A stretch of DNA of 37,318 nt from positions 1-37,318 of the forward strand of contig JAGDWZ010000048.1 in NCBI GenBank assembly GCA_023269915.1. Reading direction: 5' to 3'. The notes beneath the pieces were generated by a model that was given only the letters and a program-made list of their open reading frames with translations, did no database searches and was not told the DNA's origin. Shown here one piece after another: positions 1-7,269 of this stretch (positions are counted from its first letter, which is position 1; each line of letters opens with the position of its first letter). The stretch comes from Hydrogenobaculum sp. (GTDB lineage Bacteria > Aquificota > Aquificia > Aquificales > Aquificaceae). The position numbers were made by a program, and so were the translations under genes.

Positions 1-329
1 AGCTGAAGGAATATGCCTTTATCTGGATTTGATTTATGCTCTAAGATAAAATAAAGCTCTATCTTTTTATCTGTGTCTTTTACATCTACTTCAAAGGCTA
101 AATCTAAGTATTTCTTTTTGCCTTCTATAGTATTGTATTTTTCTGTGTCTAACACTCTTATATTCTCTAAATTAAGATGGTTGGCTAGGGTTGGTTCATA
201 GGCTTGTAAGAATGTTTTTATGTTATCTGGATTTTTCATGATGAGCTTAAAAAGAATATCTGAAGATTGGATGTTTCTTAACTCTTCAATGTCTTTTAAA
301 TGTTCTGGTAGGTCTTCTTTTTCGTTCAT
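1..329 (-). CDS. Rpn/YhgA-type PD-(D/E)XK nuclease, N-terminal part (cut by window edge)
   Basis: Translating the minus strand from the ATG at 329-327 gives 109 open codons that run off the left edge, which is why the ORF track omits it. The N-terminal 100 residues look like the Rpn (recombination-promoting nuclease / 'putative transposase', Transposase_31/YhgA-like) family: a helical lead, then YLDLAFEVDV followed by IELYFILEHKS. This supplies the PD-(D/E)XK residues at about D76 and E97-x-K99. The family includes DNA endonucleases that stimulate RecA-independent recombination and are often mobile or defence-linked. There is no Shine-Dalgarno; an extended -10 (TGTTATAAT) ends 6 nt before the ATG. 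It lies downstream of mntA-hepT on the same strand, separated by a repeat array. The C-terminal half is not visible, so intactness is unknown. Confidence 0.75.
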   Translation of the reverse strand, partial: MNEKEDLPEHLKDIEELRNIQSSDILFKLIMKNPDNIKTFLQAYEPTLANHLNLENIRVLDTEKYNTIEGKKKYLDLAFEVDVKDTDKKIELYFILEHKSNPDKGIFLQ

Positions 330-335
330 AGGAAG

Positions 336-344
336 ATTATAACA
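336..344 (-). promoter_or_regulatory. extended -10 promoter of the Rpn-like gene
   Basis: On the minus strand TGTTATAAT is an extended -10 (TG at 344-343, TATAAT at 341-336). It ends 6 nt before the ATG at 329, so transcription would begin at or next to the start codon (leaderless). No good -35 is seen. It sits 30 bp from the edge of the tandem array. Confidence 0.5.
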
Positions 345-374
345 TTAATAAGTGTGTTAGTTTAGTAAATCTTG

Positions 375-522
375 ACAAGTATGCCACGCCCACAAGTCTA
401 CCACGGATTACAAGTATGCCACGGTTTACAAGTCTACCACGCCCACAAGTATGCCACGTTTTACAAGTCTACCACGTTTTACAAGTCTACCGCGGTTTAC
501 AAGTCTACCACGATCTACAAGT
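375..522. repeat. tandem array of eight 17-18 bp units (core acaagt[at/ct][g/a]ccacg) plus a partial unit
   Basis: Eight head-to-tail units start at 375, 392, 410, 428, 445, 463, 481 and 499, followed by a partial acaagt at 517-522. Each has a 14-bp core and a 3-4 bp variable filler. The core has two forms: ACAAGTATGCCACG (units 1, 3, 5) and ACAAGTCTACCACG (units 2, 4, 6, 8; unit 7 has one change, ccgcg), so the first six units alternate. Fillers are ccc, gatt, gttt, ccc, tttt, tttt, gttt, atct. The left end is 30 bp from the rpn -10 box, and the right end supplies the stop codon of hepT. It is not CRISPR, because the units are too short and have no unique spacers. The function is not known to me; binding-site array, recombination target and minisatellite are all possible. 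Confidence 0.92.
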
Positions 523-931
523 TTTGCAAATGTTCTTTTATTTTATTTATTGCTTTTTGCATTGTGGGTATATATATTTTGAGCTTTTCAAAGATTTTAT
601 CGGCTATTTCTTCGTGGTAAGTATGAGAAGTTAGATTTCTATAGTCTATAATTTCCAATAGGATTTTAGTATCTTCTGGTGTTAGGTAGCCTGCTACAAA
701 AAACTCTCTTATACAAGATTTTGGAGTACGACATTCTACACCTTCTTTGGATGACAAAAATTCTTTGATGGTCTTCCATAAGATTTCCACATTAAATTCA
801 AATCTTTGTATAGTAGAATCTCTAAAAAATTCAAAATCTTTTGAGCCTTTTGTTTCAAAAGCCCTATCGTAAGATTGTCTTAATCTCGAGAAAGCGTTTT
901 CTAAATCTATTAGCTTTTTTTCTAAACCCAT
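515..931 (-). CDS. hepT: HepT-like HEPN toxin of a type VII toxin-antitoxin pair
   Basis: A 138-aa all-helical protein of the HI0074 / nucleotidyltransferase-substrate-binding (HEPN) family. The diagnostic R-x4-H-x-Y motif is present as RNLTSHTY near residues 98-105; in characterised HepT proteins it is the RNase active site, and its tyrosine is AMPylated by MntA. The gene overlaps the 3' end of mntA by 10 nt, so the two are translated together. The last codons (AAC TTG TAG) lie in the partial last unit of the tandem array, so the array provides the stop codon. The usual length for the family is about 130-145 aa, so this looks intact. Either defence or stress-related RNA cleavage would fit; target specificity cannot be read from the sequence. 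Confidence 0.85.
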   Translation of the reverse strand: MGLEKKLIDLENAFSRLRQSYDRAFETKGSKDFEFFRDSTIQRFEFNVEILWKTIKEFLSSKEGVECRTPKSCIREFFVAGYLTPEDTKILLEIIDYRNLTSHTYHEEIADKIFEKLKIYIPTMQKAINKIKEHLQNL

Positions 932-1212
932 TTTTTGGCAATATCTTTTATGGTTTTTGCAATATAAGGAGCATCTTTTAAGTCTACCAAATCCACTTTG
1001 TAAGGAAGAAGACTCTCTTCCAAAATATCCCTTATAACAGCCAAATCTTTATCAATATCCTCTTCTGTCTCAAAAGCCAAATCTATATCAGAATAAATAC
1101 TTTCTTTGCCAACAGCCCTTGAACCAAAAAGATATATAGCTACATTCCTGCCTTTAAAATAATCTTTTAGAAATCTCTTTAAATCTTCTATAGTACTTAT
1201 ATGACTTTCCAT
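922..1212 (-). CDS. mntA: MntA-like minimal nucleotidyltransferase antitoxin
   Basis: A 96-aa MNT-domain protein with the hallmark GS-x10-D-x-D (GSRAVGKESIYSDIDLAF), which binds Mg-ATP in pol-beta-type nucleotidyltransferases. A third acidic residue is likely in KVDLVDL further on. In the type VII HepT/MntA system the antitoxin inactivates HepT by adding AMP to the tyrosine of its R-x4-H-x-Y motif. The mntA-hepT order with a 10-nt overlap is as expected for such pairs. There is no Shine-Dalgarno, and TAAAAT ends 6 nt before the ATG, so a leaderless start is likely. All core residues are present, so the antitoxin should be active. Confidence 0.85.
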   Translation of the reverse strand: MESHISTIEDLKRFLKDYFKGRNVAIYLFGSRAVGKESIYSDIDLAFETEEDIDKDLAVIRDILEESLLPYKVDLVDLKDAPYIAKTIKDIAKKWV

Positions 1213-1218
1213 AAGTCT

Positions 1219-1226
1219 ATTTTACA
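1219..1226 (-). promoter_or_regulatory. -10 region of mntA-hepT
   Basis: Minus-strand TGTAAAAT has TAAAAT at 1224-1219, exactly 6 nt before the mntA ATG (1212). There is no Shine-Dalgarno in the gap AGACTT. It is back to back with the promoter of the AMMECR1 gene. Confidence 0.45.
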
Positions 1227-1235
1227 TCAAAAACT

Positions 1236-1266
1236 TTGAAACAAACACTTTAAAAGGTTGTATAAT
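1236..1266 (+). promoter_or_regulatory. promoter of the AMMECR1-nfi-murJ genes
   Basis: TTGAAA (1236-1241), a 19-nt spacer, and a perfect TATAAT (1261-1266) preceded by TG. The ATG at 1273 follows after 6 nt (aaaatc), with no Shine-Dalgarno, so the transcript is probably leaderless. Confidence 0.6.
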
Positions 1267-1272
1267 AAAATC

Positions 1273-1869
1273 ATGGACGTAAAAGATGCAAAAAAGCTTA
1301 TAAGATTGGCAAGGGAAAGCATAAAAACGCAGTTTGAAAACAAAGAACCCTTTGTGGATGAAGATATAAAAACAAAATTTGCAAAACCCCAAGGAATATT
1401 TACTACGTTAAACACTTACAAAGACCATCAGCTAAGAGGATGCATAGGGTTTGTAGAGGCAAGATACCCTCTTTGGTTGGGAGTTATTTATACTGCAAGG
1501 CTTGCAGCTTTTAAAGATCCAAGATTCGAACCGCTTAGAAAAGAAGAACTTGACAATATAGTCATAGAGTTAAGCATTTTAAGTATACCAAAACGCATAA
1601 CACCAGACCAAAAACACATATGCATAGGAAAAGATGGGCTTATAGTAAAATACGGCAATATAACAGGGCTTTTGCTTCCTCAGGTAGCCACAGAGTACAA
1701 TATGGACTGGGAAACATTTTTACAACACACATGCCTAAAAGCTGGTCTTCCAAAAGATTGCTACAAAAATCCACATGTGGAAGTCTACTCTTTTTCAGCG
1801 GAGGTTTACAAAGAACTAAGCCCAGATGGTGAGGTAATAAAAGAAGAATCTTCTTCATGCGGGACATAG
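1273..1869 (+). CDS. AMMECR1-domain protein
   Basis: The ORF track opens at a TTG at 1258, but that codon overlaps the TATAAT box, so the ATG at 1273 (198 aa, MDVKDAKKL) is preferred. The family signature LRGCIG is present, followed by the conserved aromatic/basic segment and DPRFEPL. AMMECR1 proteins are conserved from archaea to humans. The biochemical function is unsettled; the invariant LRGCIG face is suspected to be an active or binding site. It is the first gene of a run with nfi (13-nt overlap) and murJ. Length matches archaeal and bacterial homologues (about 190-210 aa). Nothing in the context specifies a substrate. Confidence 0.88.
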   Translation: MDVKDAKKLIRLARESIKTQFENKEPFVDEDIKTKFAKPQGIFTTLNTYKDHQLRGCIGFVEARYPLWLGVIYTARLAAFKDPRFEPLRKEELDNIVIELSILSIPKRITPDQKHICIGKDGLIVKYGNITGLLLPQVATEYNMDWETFLQHTCLKAGLPKDCYKNPHVEVYSFSAEVYKELSPDGEVIKEESSSCGT

Positions 1870-2489
1870 AAACATTAAAAAAAGAGCAGGTTGAATGCTC
1901 AAAATACATAATTCAAGAAGATTGTTTTAAGGATTTTAATACAATAGGCGGTGTAGATTTAACGTTTTTAAAAAAGAGCGGTAAAACAATAGGTATAGGG
2001 GCACTGGTGATACTTGATAAAGAAAAACATGTTTTACATGAGCACACTTACGAAGACTATGTGGATTTCCCTTACATACCTGGGTTTTTGAGCTACAGAG
2101 AATTTCCTATAATGGAAAAGCTTATAAAAACTTCAAAAATAGAGCCAGATATTTATATGATAGACGGCAACGGCATGCTTCATCCAAGGTTCTGCGGACT
2201 TGCCTCTTATTTTGGTGTAAAACTTGATAAAATCTCTTTTGGAGTGGCTAAAAAGCTCCTTATAGGCAATGTAAATGAAGATGGCTATATAACACTGGAT
2301 GGTAAAATCATAGGAAAAGCTGTTAAAACCAAAAAAAATACAAAACCTGTTTTTGTATCCGTAGGTCATAAGATATCCCTTGAAAGTGCTGTAAATATAA
2401 CCTTCAGCTTTTCAAAATATAGAATACCAGAACCCACAAGACTTGCTCACAACCTCTTAAAAAACCTAAGAAAAGAGGAAGAGCTTTGA
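1857..2489 (+). CDS. nfi: endonuclease V (deoxyinosine 3' endonuclease)
   Basis: A 210-aa protein of the Nfi family, which cleaves the second phosphodiester 3' to deoxyinosine arising from adenine deamination, a relevant lesion in hot environments. Visible motifs are GVDLTF with catalytic D34; the FPYIPGFLSYRE wedge with Y73 and E82; and IDGNGMLHPR with D103. The late LAHNLL holds a conserved histidine. The start lies inside the AMMECR1 3' end (13-nt overlap), and the stop TGA overlaps the TTG start of murJ (TTGA), so all three are translationally linked. Length is normal for the family (about 210-230 aa). Confidence 0.93.
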   Translation: MRDIETLKKEQVECSKYIIQEDCFKDFNTIGGVDLTFLKKSGKTIGIGALVILDKEKHVLHEHTYEDYVDFPYIPGFLSYREFPIMEKLIKTSKIEPDIYMIDGNGMLHPRFCGLASYFGVKLDKISFGVAKKLLIGNVNEDGYITLDGKIIGKAVKTKKNTKPVFVSVGHKISLESAVNITFSFSKYRIPEPTRLAHNLLKNLRKEEEL

Positions 2490-3979
2490 TTTTTAAAAAC
2501 GCACTGTTTTTTTCTATAGCTGTTTTTATAAGTAGAATCCTTGGTTATATAAGAGATGCTGTGTTTGCATACTACTTTGGGGTTTCCTATCTATCAGATG
2601 CTTTTTTTATAGCTTGGAGATTGCCAAACACCTTAAGAAGGCTTTTGGGAGAAGGCGGTCTAAACGCATCTTTTGTACCCATATACGGGGAGCTTTACAA
2701 AAAGGACAAAGAACTGTCAAATAAGTTTTTTTCAGGGGTATTTTGGTATTTGGTTTTTATAAATATAATAATAATAACATTTACCATAATATTTGCTCCT
2801 TACGTAGTAAGGGTTATAGCCCCTGGCATTACAAATCCTTTGGCAATTGAAAAAGCATCAAGTTTTATAAGATTTTTGATAGTAAATCAGATGTTTTTTA
2901 GTATAAACGCCCTTCTTATGGGTGCTTTGAACGTAAGGGGTATATTCTTTAGAAGCGCTTTTACACAAGCTATTTTTAACATGAGTATGATTTTGTTTAT
3001 GCTTTTGTTTGCTTTTAAAATGAGTATATACGCAGCTATCTTTGGTGCTTTGATAGGCGGTGTTTCTCAAGTGCTCTTTTTGTTTGTAAAAGCCGTAAAA
3101 CTAGATATAAAGCTTAGCTTTTGTATAAAACTTACAGATGAGATAAAGCAGTTTTTCAAGATGCTTTTCCCAGCTTTGATTGGCTTTGGGGTAGCACAGC
3201 TTTCTTTTTTTGTGGATACGTTTTTGGCTTCTATGCTCGGAAAAGGCGTTATATCTTACATGTATTACGCAAATAGACTTTTCCAACTTCCCATTGGGCT
3301 TATGTCTGTAGGACTTGCCAACGCTTTGCTCTCATCTTTGAGTTTAGGAGAGAATAAAGCAAAAAGAACATCAGAAGCCCTTTCTGTTATAAGCCTTCTT
3401 ACAATCCCTGCAAGCTTTGGGCTTTCTTCCTTATCAAAGGATATAATAAACTTACTTTACCATCATGGGCTTTTCAACGAAAAAGATGTCCTAAACACAT
3501 CACACATATTAGCTATACTCTCTATTGGCATTACATTTTTCTCATGGCAAAAAATACTATCAAGCGCTTTTTTTGCAAACAAAGATACAAAATCCCCGAG
3601 TCTTTCTACATTTGTAGGAGTTAGCGTAGAGGGCATATCTGGATACATATTTGCTTTTTTGATGCATCTTTCTTTTATAGGACTTGCAATGGGTACCGTA
3701 TTATCCGGGCTTAGTTCTTTCTTGTTTTTAGTATGGCGTTCAAAAGGCGCTTTTATAGATGTAAATATGCTAATAAGCTCTTTTTTAAAAGCCCTAATAG
3801 GTGGTATTTTTATGAGTATATTTATACTATACTTTAAAGAATTTGTGCCTCACGCTTGGTTAAGAGTAGTTATTTTTATACCTCTTGGGGCTTTAGTATA
3901 TCTTTTATCGCTCTTTCTTCTAAAAGAACCTTTTACTATATCTATTTTTAAAAGCCTAAAAAACAAAGTCATCATGTGA
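2486..3979 (+). CDS. murJ: MurJ lipid II flippase (MviN family)
   Basis: A 497-aa polytopic protein with roughly 14 hydrophobic segments, the normal size for MurJ. The N-terminal block is typical: RILGYIRDAVFAYYFG, followed by SDAFFIAWRLPN and RLLGEGGLNASFVPIY. These contain the charged cavity residues (R18, D25, R52-type positions) needed to move lipid-linked peptidoglycan precursor across the inner membrane. The start is a TTG overlapping the nfi stop (TTGA), with a purine-rich site (gaggaagagc) just upstream. ccdA follows after 12 nt. murE, elsewhere in the window, acts earlier in the same pathway. Confidence 0.93.
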   Translation: MIFKNALFFSIAVFISRILGYIRDAVFAYYFGVSYLSDAFFIAWRLPNTLRRLLGEGGLNASFVPIYGELYKKDKELSNKFFSGVFWYLVFINIIIITFTIIFAPYVVRVIAPGITNPLAIEKASSFIRFLIVNQMFFSINALLMGALNVRGIFFRSAFTQAIFNMSMILFMLLFAFKMSIYAAIFGALIGGVSQVLFLFVKAVKLDIKLSFCIKLTDEIKQFFKMLFPALIGFGVAQLSFFVDTFLASMLGKGVISYMYYANRLFQLPIGLMSVGLANALLSSLSLGENKAKRTSEALSVISLLTIPASFGLSSLSKDIINLLYHHGLFNEKDVLNTSHILAILSIGITFFSWQKILSSAFFANKDTKSPSLSTFVGVSVEGISGYIFAFLMHLSFIGLAMGTVLSGLSSFLFLVWRSKGAFIDVNMLISSFLKALIGGIFMSIFILYFKEFVPHAWLRVVIFIPLGALVYLLSLFLLKEPFTISIFKSLKNKVIM

Positions 3980-3991
3980 TAAATTATTTAT

Positions 3992-4843
3992 ATGGAAAAC
4001 GTGTCTATTTTAGCGGCTTTTTTGGCAGGTGTTATAAGCTTTTTATCTCCTTGCGTACTTCCTATAGTCCCGGCTTATCTATCGTATCTGTCTGGAAACG
4101 TCAGCGTAAAAACCGACAGGAATTTTGACATGGACGTACTTTTAGCATCTATATTTTTTGTGCTTGGTTTTACAGCAGTCTTTAGCATCATGGGTTTATC
4201 TGCTTCCTTTATAGGCGGGCTTTTTAGAGATTACTCTTCTTATATTAGCAAGATAGGTGGGGCTTTCGTAGTGTTTTTTGGACTTCATTTTTCTGGTGTT
4301 TTGATTAAAAAAGATTTTTTAAAGTACCTTGGGGCTTTTGAAGGATTTTTGTTTAGTTTTTATGCTTTTAAGATGATAGATTTAAAAACCTTCGAAGAGT
4401 TAAGCGCCGTGGTAAGCATAATATTTGCCCTATACATGCTAAACCTTCACAACATCCTCTATCAGCAGTTCAAACTTACTGATGATTCTAAGATAAGCAT
4501 GAATCAAAGAAAAGGATTTTTAAAATATGTGTTTGCTTTTACGGTGGGGCTTAGTTTTGCCTTTGGTTGGACTCCCTGCATAGGACCTGTGCTTGGCTCT
4601 ATACTATTCTACGCTTCCCAAGAAAGCACCCTTTATAAAGGAGCATATCTTCTTTTTGTATACTCCATGGGACTTGGTGTACCGTTTATAATATCCGGAG
4701 CTTTGTTTGGAGCTTTTATAGGATTTTTAAAACGCTTTAAAAGGGCTTTTGAACTAGTAGAAGTTGCTGGTGGCATCCTTCTGATACTAATGGGCGTCTT
4801 TTTAGTGCTTGGTAAAATCACCGTAATATCTTCTTTGATATGA
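3992..4843 (+). CDS. ccdA: CcdA-type thiol-disulfide electron transporter (DsbD transmembrane family)
   Basis: A 283-aa membrane protein. CcdA passes reducing equivalents from cytoplasmic thioredoxin across the membrane to keep apocytochrome c cysteines reduced. The two redox cysteines are C21 in LSPCVLPIVPAYLS and C196 in GWTPCIGPVLGS, each in its usual proline-rich context. Classical CcdA proteins are about 220-240 aa; here the stretch between the two cysteine half-repeats carries an extra segment (about residues 105-170), with one more likely membrane span and a polar loop. There is no obvious Shine-Dalgarno, and it follows murJ after 12 nt. resB lies three genes downstream, which supports a cytochrome c maturation role. 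Confidence 0.9.
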   Translation: MENVSILAAFLAGVISFLSPCVLPIVPAYLSYLSGNVSVKTDRNFDMDVLLASIFFVLGFTAVFSIMGLSASFIGGLFRDYSSYISKIGGAFVVFFGLHFSGVLIKKDFLKYLGAFEGFLFSFYAFKMIDLKTFEELSAVVSIIFALYMLNLHNILYQQFKLTDDSKISMNQRKGFLKYVFAFTVGLSFAFGWTPCIGPVLGSILFYASQESTLYKGAYLLFVYSMGLGVPFIISGALFGAFIGFLKRFKRAFELVEVAGGILLILMGVFLVLGKITVISSLI

Positions 4844-4861
4844 AAATATATTCTATATCAG

Positions 4862-4889
4862 TTCAAAATAGGCGTTAATGGTATATAAT
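4862..4889 (+). promoter_or_regulatory. promoter of def-spoVG-like-resB
   Basis: TTCAAA (4862-4867), a 16-nt spacer, then TATAAT (4884-4889). The def ATG begins at 4896, 6 nt after the -10 box (atttaa), with no Shine-Dalgarno; a leaderless transcript is likely. Confidence 0.55.
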
Positions 4890-4895
4890 ATTTAA

Positions 4896-5411
4896 ATGCT
4901 TGAGATTGTTACCTTTCCAAACGATATCCTAAAGCGGAAAACAAATCCTGTAAAAAAAGTCGATGCTGAGATAAAAGAGATTATAAGTCAGATGAAAGAA
5001 ACCATGTACAAAAACGACGGTATAGGGCTTGCCGCTAACCAAGTAAATATACCTCTTAGCATAATGGTCATAGACACTACCTCAAGAGAAGAAGAACACG
5101 AAAAGTTTCAAGGAGTGCTTATAAACCCGACGTTAGTTGAGAAGGCTGGAGAAATTAAGTTCAAAGAAGGTTGTCTTTCTTTTCCCGGTCTTCAGGTGGA
5201 AGTTCTAAGAGCTAAAGAGGTCATAATAAAAGCTGTAAACGAATTTGAAGAAGAGGTAATGCTTCACCTTAGGGAGCTTCCTGCTATAGTCTTTCAACAT
5301 GAATTTGACCATCTTAACGGCATCACGTTTTTAGATAGATTGGGTGGTTTAAAAAAGCGCCTTGCTTTAGAAAAATATAATAAAAGCCTAAAAGAAAAAG
5401 TAGGTGCATGA
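4896..5411 (+). CDS. def: peptide deformylase
   Basis: A 171-aa enzyme that removes the N-formyl group from nascent proteins. All three metal-site motifs are intact: GIGLAANQV (about residues 43-51), EGCLSFPG with the metal-binding cysteine, and QHEFDHLNG with the two histidines and catalytic glutamate. The length is normal. The start is the ATG next to a TATAAT box, and no alternative upstream start is possible without reading through the promoter. The gene overlaps the following small gene by 4 nt (ATGA). Confidence 0.96.
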   Translation: MLEIVTFPNDILKRKTNPVKKVDAEIKEIISQMKETMYKNDGIGLAANQVNIPLSIMVIDTTSREEEHEKFQGVLINPTLVEKAGEIKFKEGCLSFPGLQVEVLRAKEVIIKAVNEFEEEVMLHLRELPAIVFQHEFDHLNGITFLDRLGGLKKRLALEKYNKSLKEKVGA

Positions 5412-5665
5412 ACGTTTATATTGAGAAGTTTTATAACTTTGAAGTAGATTATAGAAACTATAAGGTTTTAGGATACATAGATATAAACTTAGAAAACTCT
5501 GTAAGACTAAAGTACATAAAAGTTTTGCAAAACAAGCTAGACAATAGCCTATTTTTTCAAATGCCCACTTGTAAAGATTCAAAAAAGCCCTTTTTTGAGC
5601 TTTTGGACTCAAAAATATTAGAACACGTAAAGCAAAATGTTTTAAAGATGTTAACCGAAAAATGA
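5408..5665 (+). CDS. small SpoVG-like protein (probable)
   Basis: An 85-aa protein starting in an ATGA overlap with def and ending in an ATGA overlap with resB, so it is a real coding gene. The central part reads like the SpoVG fold: YIDINLENSVRLKYIKVL, then SLFFQMP (compare the family's 'glFvaMP'), a polar insert, and a C-terminal helix LLDSKILEHVKQNVL matching the helix after the MP motif. SpoVG proteins are small RNA/DNA-binding regulators of about 85-95 aa found far beyond spore formers. Assignment is by eye and conserved positions are few; it could instead be an unrelated short protein with the same pattern. Confidence 0.55.
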   Translation: MNVYIEKFYNFEVDYRNYKVLGYIDINLENSVRLKYIKVLQNKLDNSLFFQMPTCKDSKKPFFELLDSKILEHVKQNVLKMLTEK

Positions 5666-7269
5666 GAAAATACATCACCAATACACTCTTGACCCTCACC
5701 GTAAGCCTTATACTTTGGCTAATATTTGCCATATATGGACTTTTTTATGACCACAACAAAGGACCCATATTTTATACAACATTTGGCATCGTATCTATTG
5801 TCTTTATATCATCTATTTTAAAACTCTTTTACGACGAGATAAAAGAGATCGTAAAAGAGTTAAAACAAGGAAAAGGGCTTTTTGATGTAATATACGACCT
5901 TTTATCTTCTTTGAAGCTGGCTTTTTTCCTCATGATTGCAATAGCTATATTTTCTATGCTTGGTTCCACGTACATAGAACAAGAACAACCGTTCAGTTTT
6001 TACGCCTCTAAATATGGAGTTAGCGAAGCTCATCTTATAATGACCCTTCACCTAAACAACGTATTTCACTCTTGGTACTACAGGATACTTTTATATCTTT
6101 TTGGTATAAACCTAATACTTTGCTCTATAAAAAGACTACCGCCAGTTTGGAGACATACTTTTGGAAGCGAACGTATATTAAAACTTGACGAAAAAGCAGA
6201 AAAACACTTAAAACCTATAAGCGCCACATCTCAAAAAGACCCCATAGAGATAGCTAAGTTTTTAAAATCCGAAGGTTTTAGGGTTTTTTACGAAGAAGAA
6301 AAAGATAAAAAATACATATACGCCGAAAAAGGAAAATGGTCTAGACTTGGAGTATACATAGTCCACATAGGTCTCATAATACTTCTGGCTGGGACTCTCA
6401 TCGATTCATACTTTGGAATAAGAGGCATCATGCAAGTCCCTGAGGGAGAAAAATCAAACTTGCTTATGAGCCTTGATTTGGCCTCAAACAAAGTTTATAA
6501 ACTACCCTTTTACGTGTATGAAAAAAGGTTTAAGATAATAACCTACGGCAAATCATCACCGGAGTTTGCTTCAGCGGTGAAGTCCTATGAAAGTTATATA
6601 TATATAATAAAAGGCAATAAAATAGTAAGCCAAGGTTCTTTAGCCGTTAATAGACCATATAGCTACGACGGCTACAACATATACCAAGCATCCTACGGAC
6701 TAACTGGTTTCCCAAAGGAAATGGAACTTATAGCCATAGACAAGAAAAAAGCAGCTTCCGGAAATCCGCAAAAAGCCCTTGCCGGTAAGGTAATCTTTAT
6801 GAATTCAAAATTTGCCATGTTCAAAGGTATAAGTCTTGAGATTTTAAAAAGCACTTTAAACATAGAAAATCCTCAAGCTGGGGCAAACGGCGATTTAAAA
6901 CCCGCTGTGATGTTAAAAGCCACATACAATGGAAAAACTTACGATGTGCCTGTGATATACAGTCCAAAACTTACATTGCTAGCTTATAACGAGATGCCAA
7001 ATATAAAAGACTTTCCATACGTATTTTTCATGGATAGCTTTGTACCTCAATACTTTTCCGGATTTCAAATATCTAAAAATCCTGGCACTTATATTATATG
7101 GCTTGGCTCCATCATTACTATACTTGGTATGATGCTGGCTTTTTACAAAGTAAATAGGAAAGTATGGGTAAAAATTCAAGGAAATGAGATTAAAATAGCC
7201 CTTTACTCACATAAATTTAAAGAAGAGTTTCAAAAAACATTCCTACAAAAATTAAAAACCGTGATATAA
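5662..7269 (+). CDS. resB: ResB/Ccs1-family cytochrome c biogenesis protein
   Basis: A 535-aa protein. Two N-terminal membrane spans are followed by the ResB core: an amphipathic segment LLSSLKLAFFLMIAIAIFSMLGS, the conserved HLNNVFHSWYYRILLYLFGINLILCSI span, a third core span at GVYIVHIGLIILLAGTLID, a large periplasmic domain, and a last span near residue 480 (YIIWLGSIITILGMMLAFY). With CcsA/ResC it forms the system II haem-delivery and ligation complex; CcsA is not in this window. The HIGL histidine is in the position used for haem in the family. The start ATG overlaps the preceding stop (ATGA). The stop TAA lies inside the TATAAT box of tRNA-Phe. Confidence 0.88.
   Translation: MRKYITNTLLTLTVSLILWLIFAIYGLFYDHNKGPIFYTTFGIVSIVFISSILKLFYDEIKEIVKELKQGKGLFDVIYDLLSSLKLAFFLMIAIAIFSMLGSTYIEQEQPFSFYASKYGVSEAHLIMTLHLNNVFHSWYYRILLYLFGINLILCSIKRLPPVWRHTFGSERILKLDEKAEKHLKPISATSQKDPIEIAKFLKSEGFRVFYEEEKDKKYIYAEKGKWSRLGVYIVHIGLIILLAGTLIDSYFGIRGIMQVPEGEKSNLLMSLDLASNKVYKLPFYVYEKRFKIITYGKSSPEFASAVKSYESYIYIIKGNKIVSQGSLAVNRPYSYDGYNIYQASYGLTGFPKEMELIAIDKKKAASGNPQKALAGKVIFMNSKFAMFKGISLEILKSTLNIENPQAGANGDLKPAVMLKATYNGKTYDVPVIYSPKLTLLAYNEMPNIKDFPYVFFMDSFVPQYFSGFQISKNPGTYIIWLGSIITILGMMLAFYKVNRKVWVKIQGNEIKIALYSHKFKEEFQKTFLQKLKTVI

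Noticed and set aside
1-329. Insertion sequence (the Rpn family is often labelled 'transposase')
   Set aside because: No terminal inverted repeats or target-site duplications are visible, and Rpn proteins are nucleases rather than classical IS transposases.
375-522. CRISPR array
   Set aside because: Units are 17-18 bp with 3-4 bp fillers; there are no unique spacers of about 30-40 nt and no cas genes in the window.
372-634. Plus-strand ORFs of 82 and 72 aa (372..620, 416..634)
   Set aside because: They are translations of the tandem repeat running antisense into hepT; no Shine-Dalgarno or family resemblance.
1258-1275. TTG at 1258 as start of the AMMECR1 gene
   Set aside because: The codon lies just upstream of and overlaps the promoter -10 region (TATAAT 1261-1266); the ATG at 1273 fits both promoter position and family N-terminus.
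5388-5732. Minus-strand ORF of 114 aa
   Set aside because: It is a shadow antisense to the SpoVG-like gene and resB; its hydrophobic look comes from A/T-rich codons read backwards.
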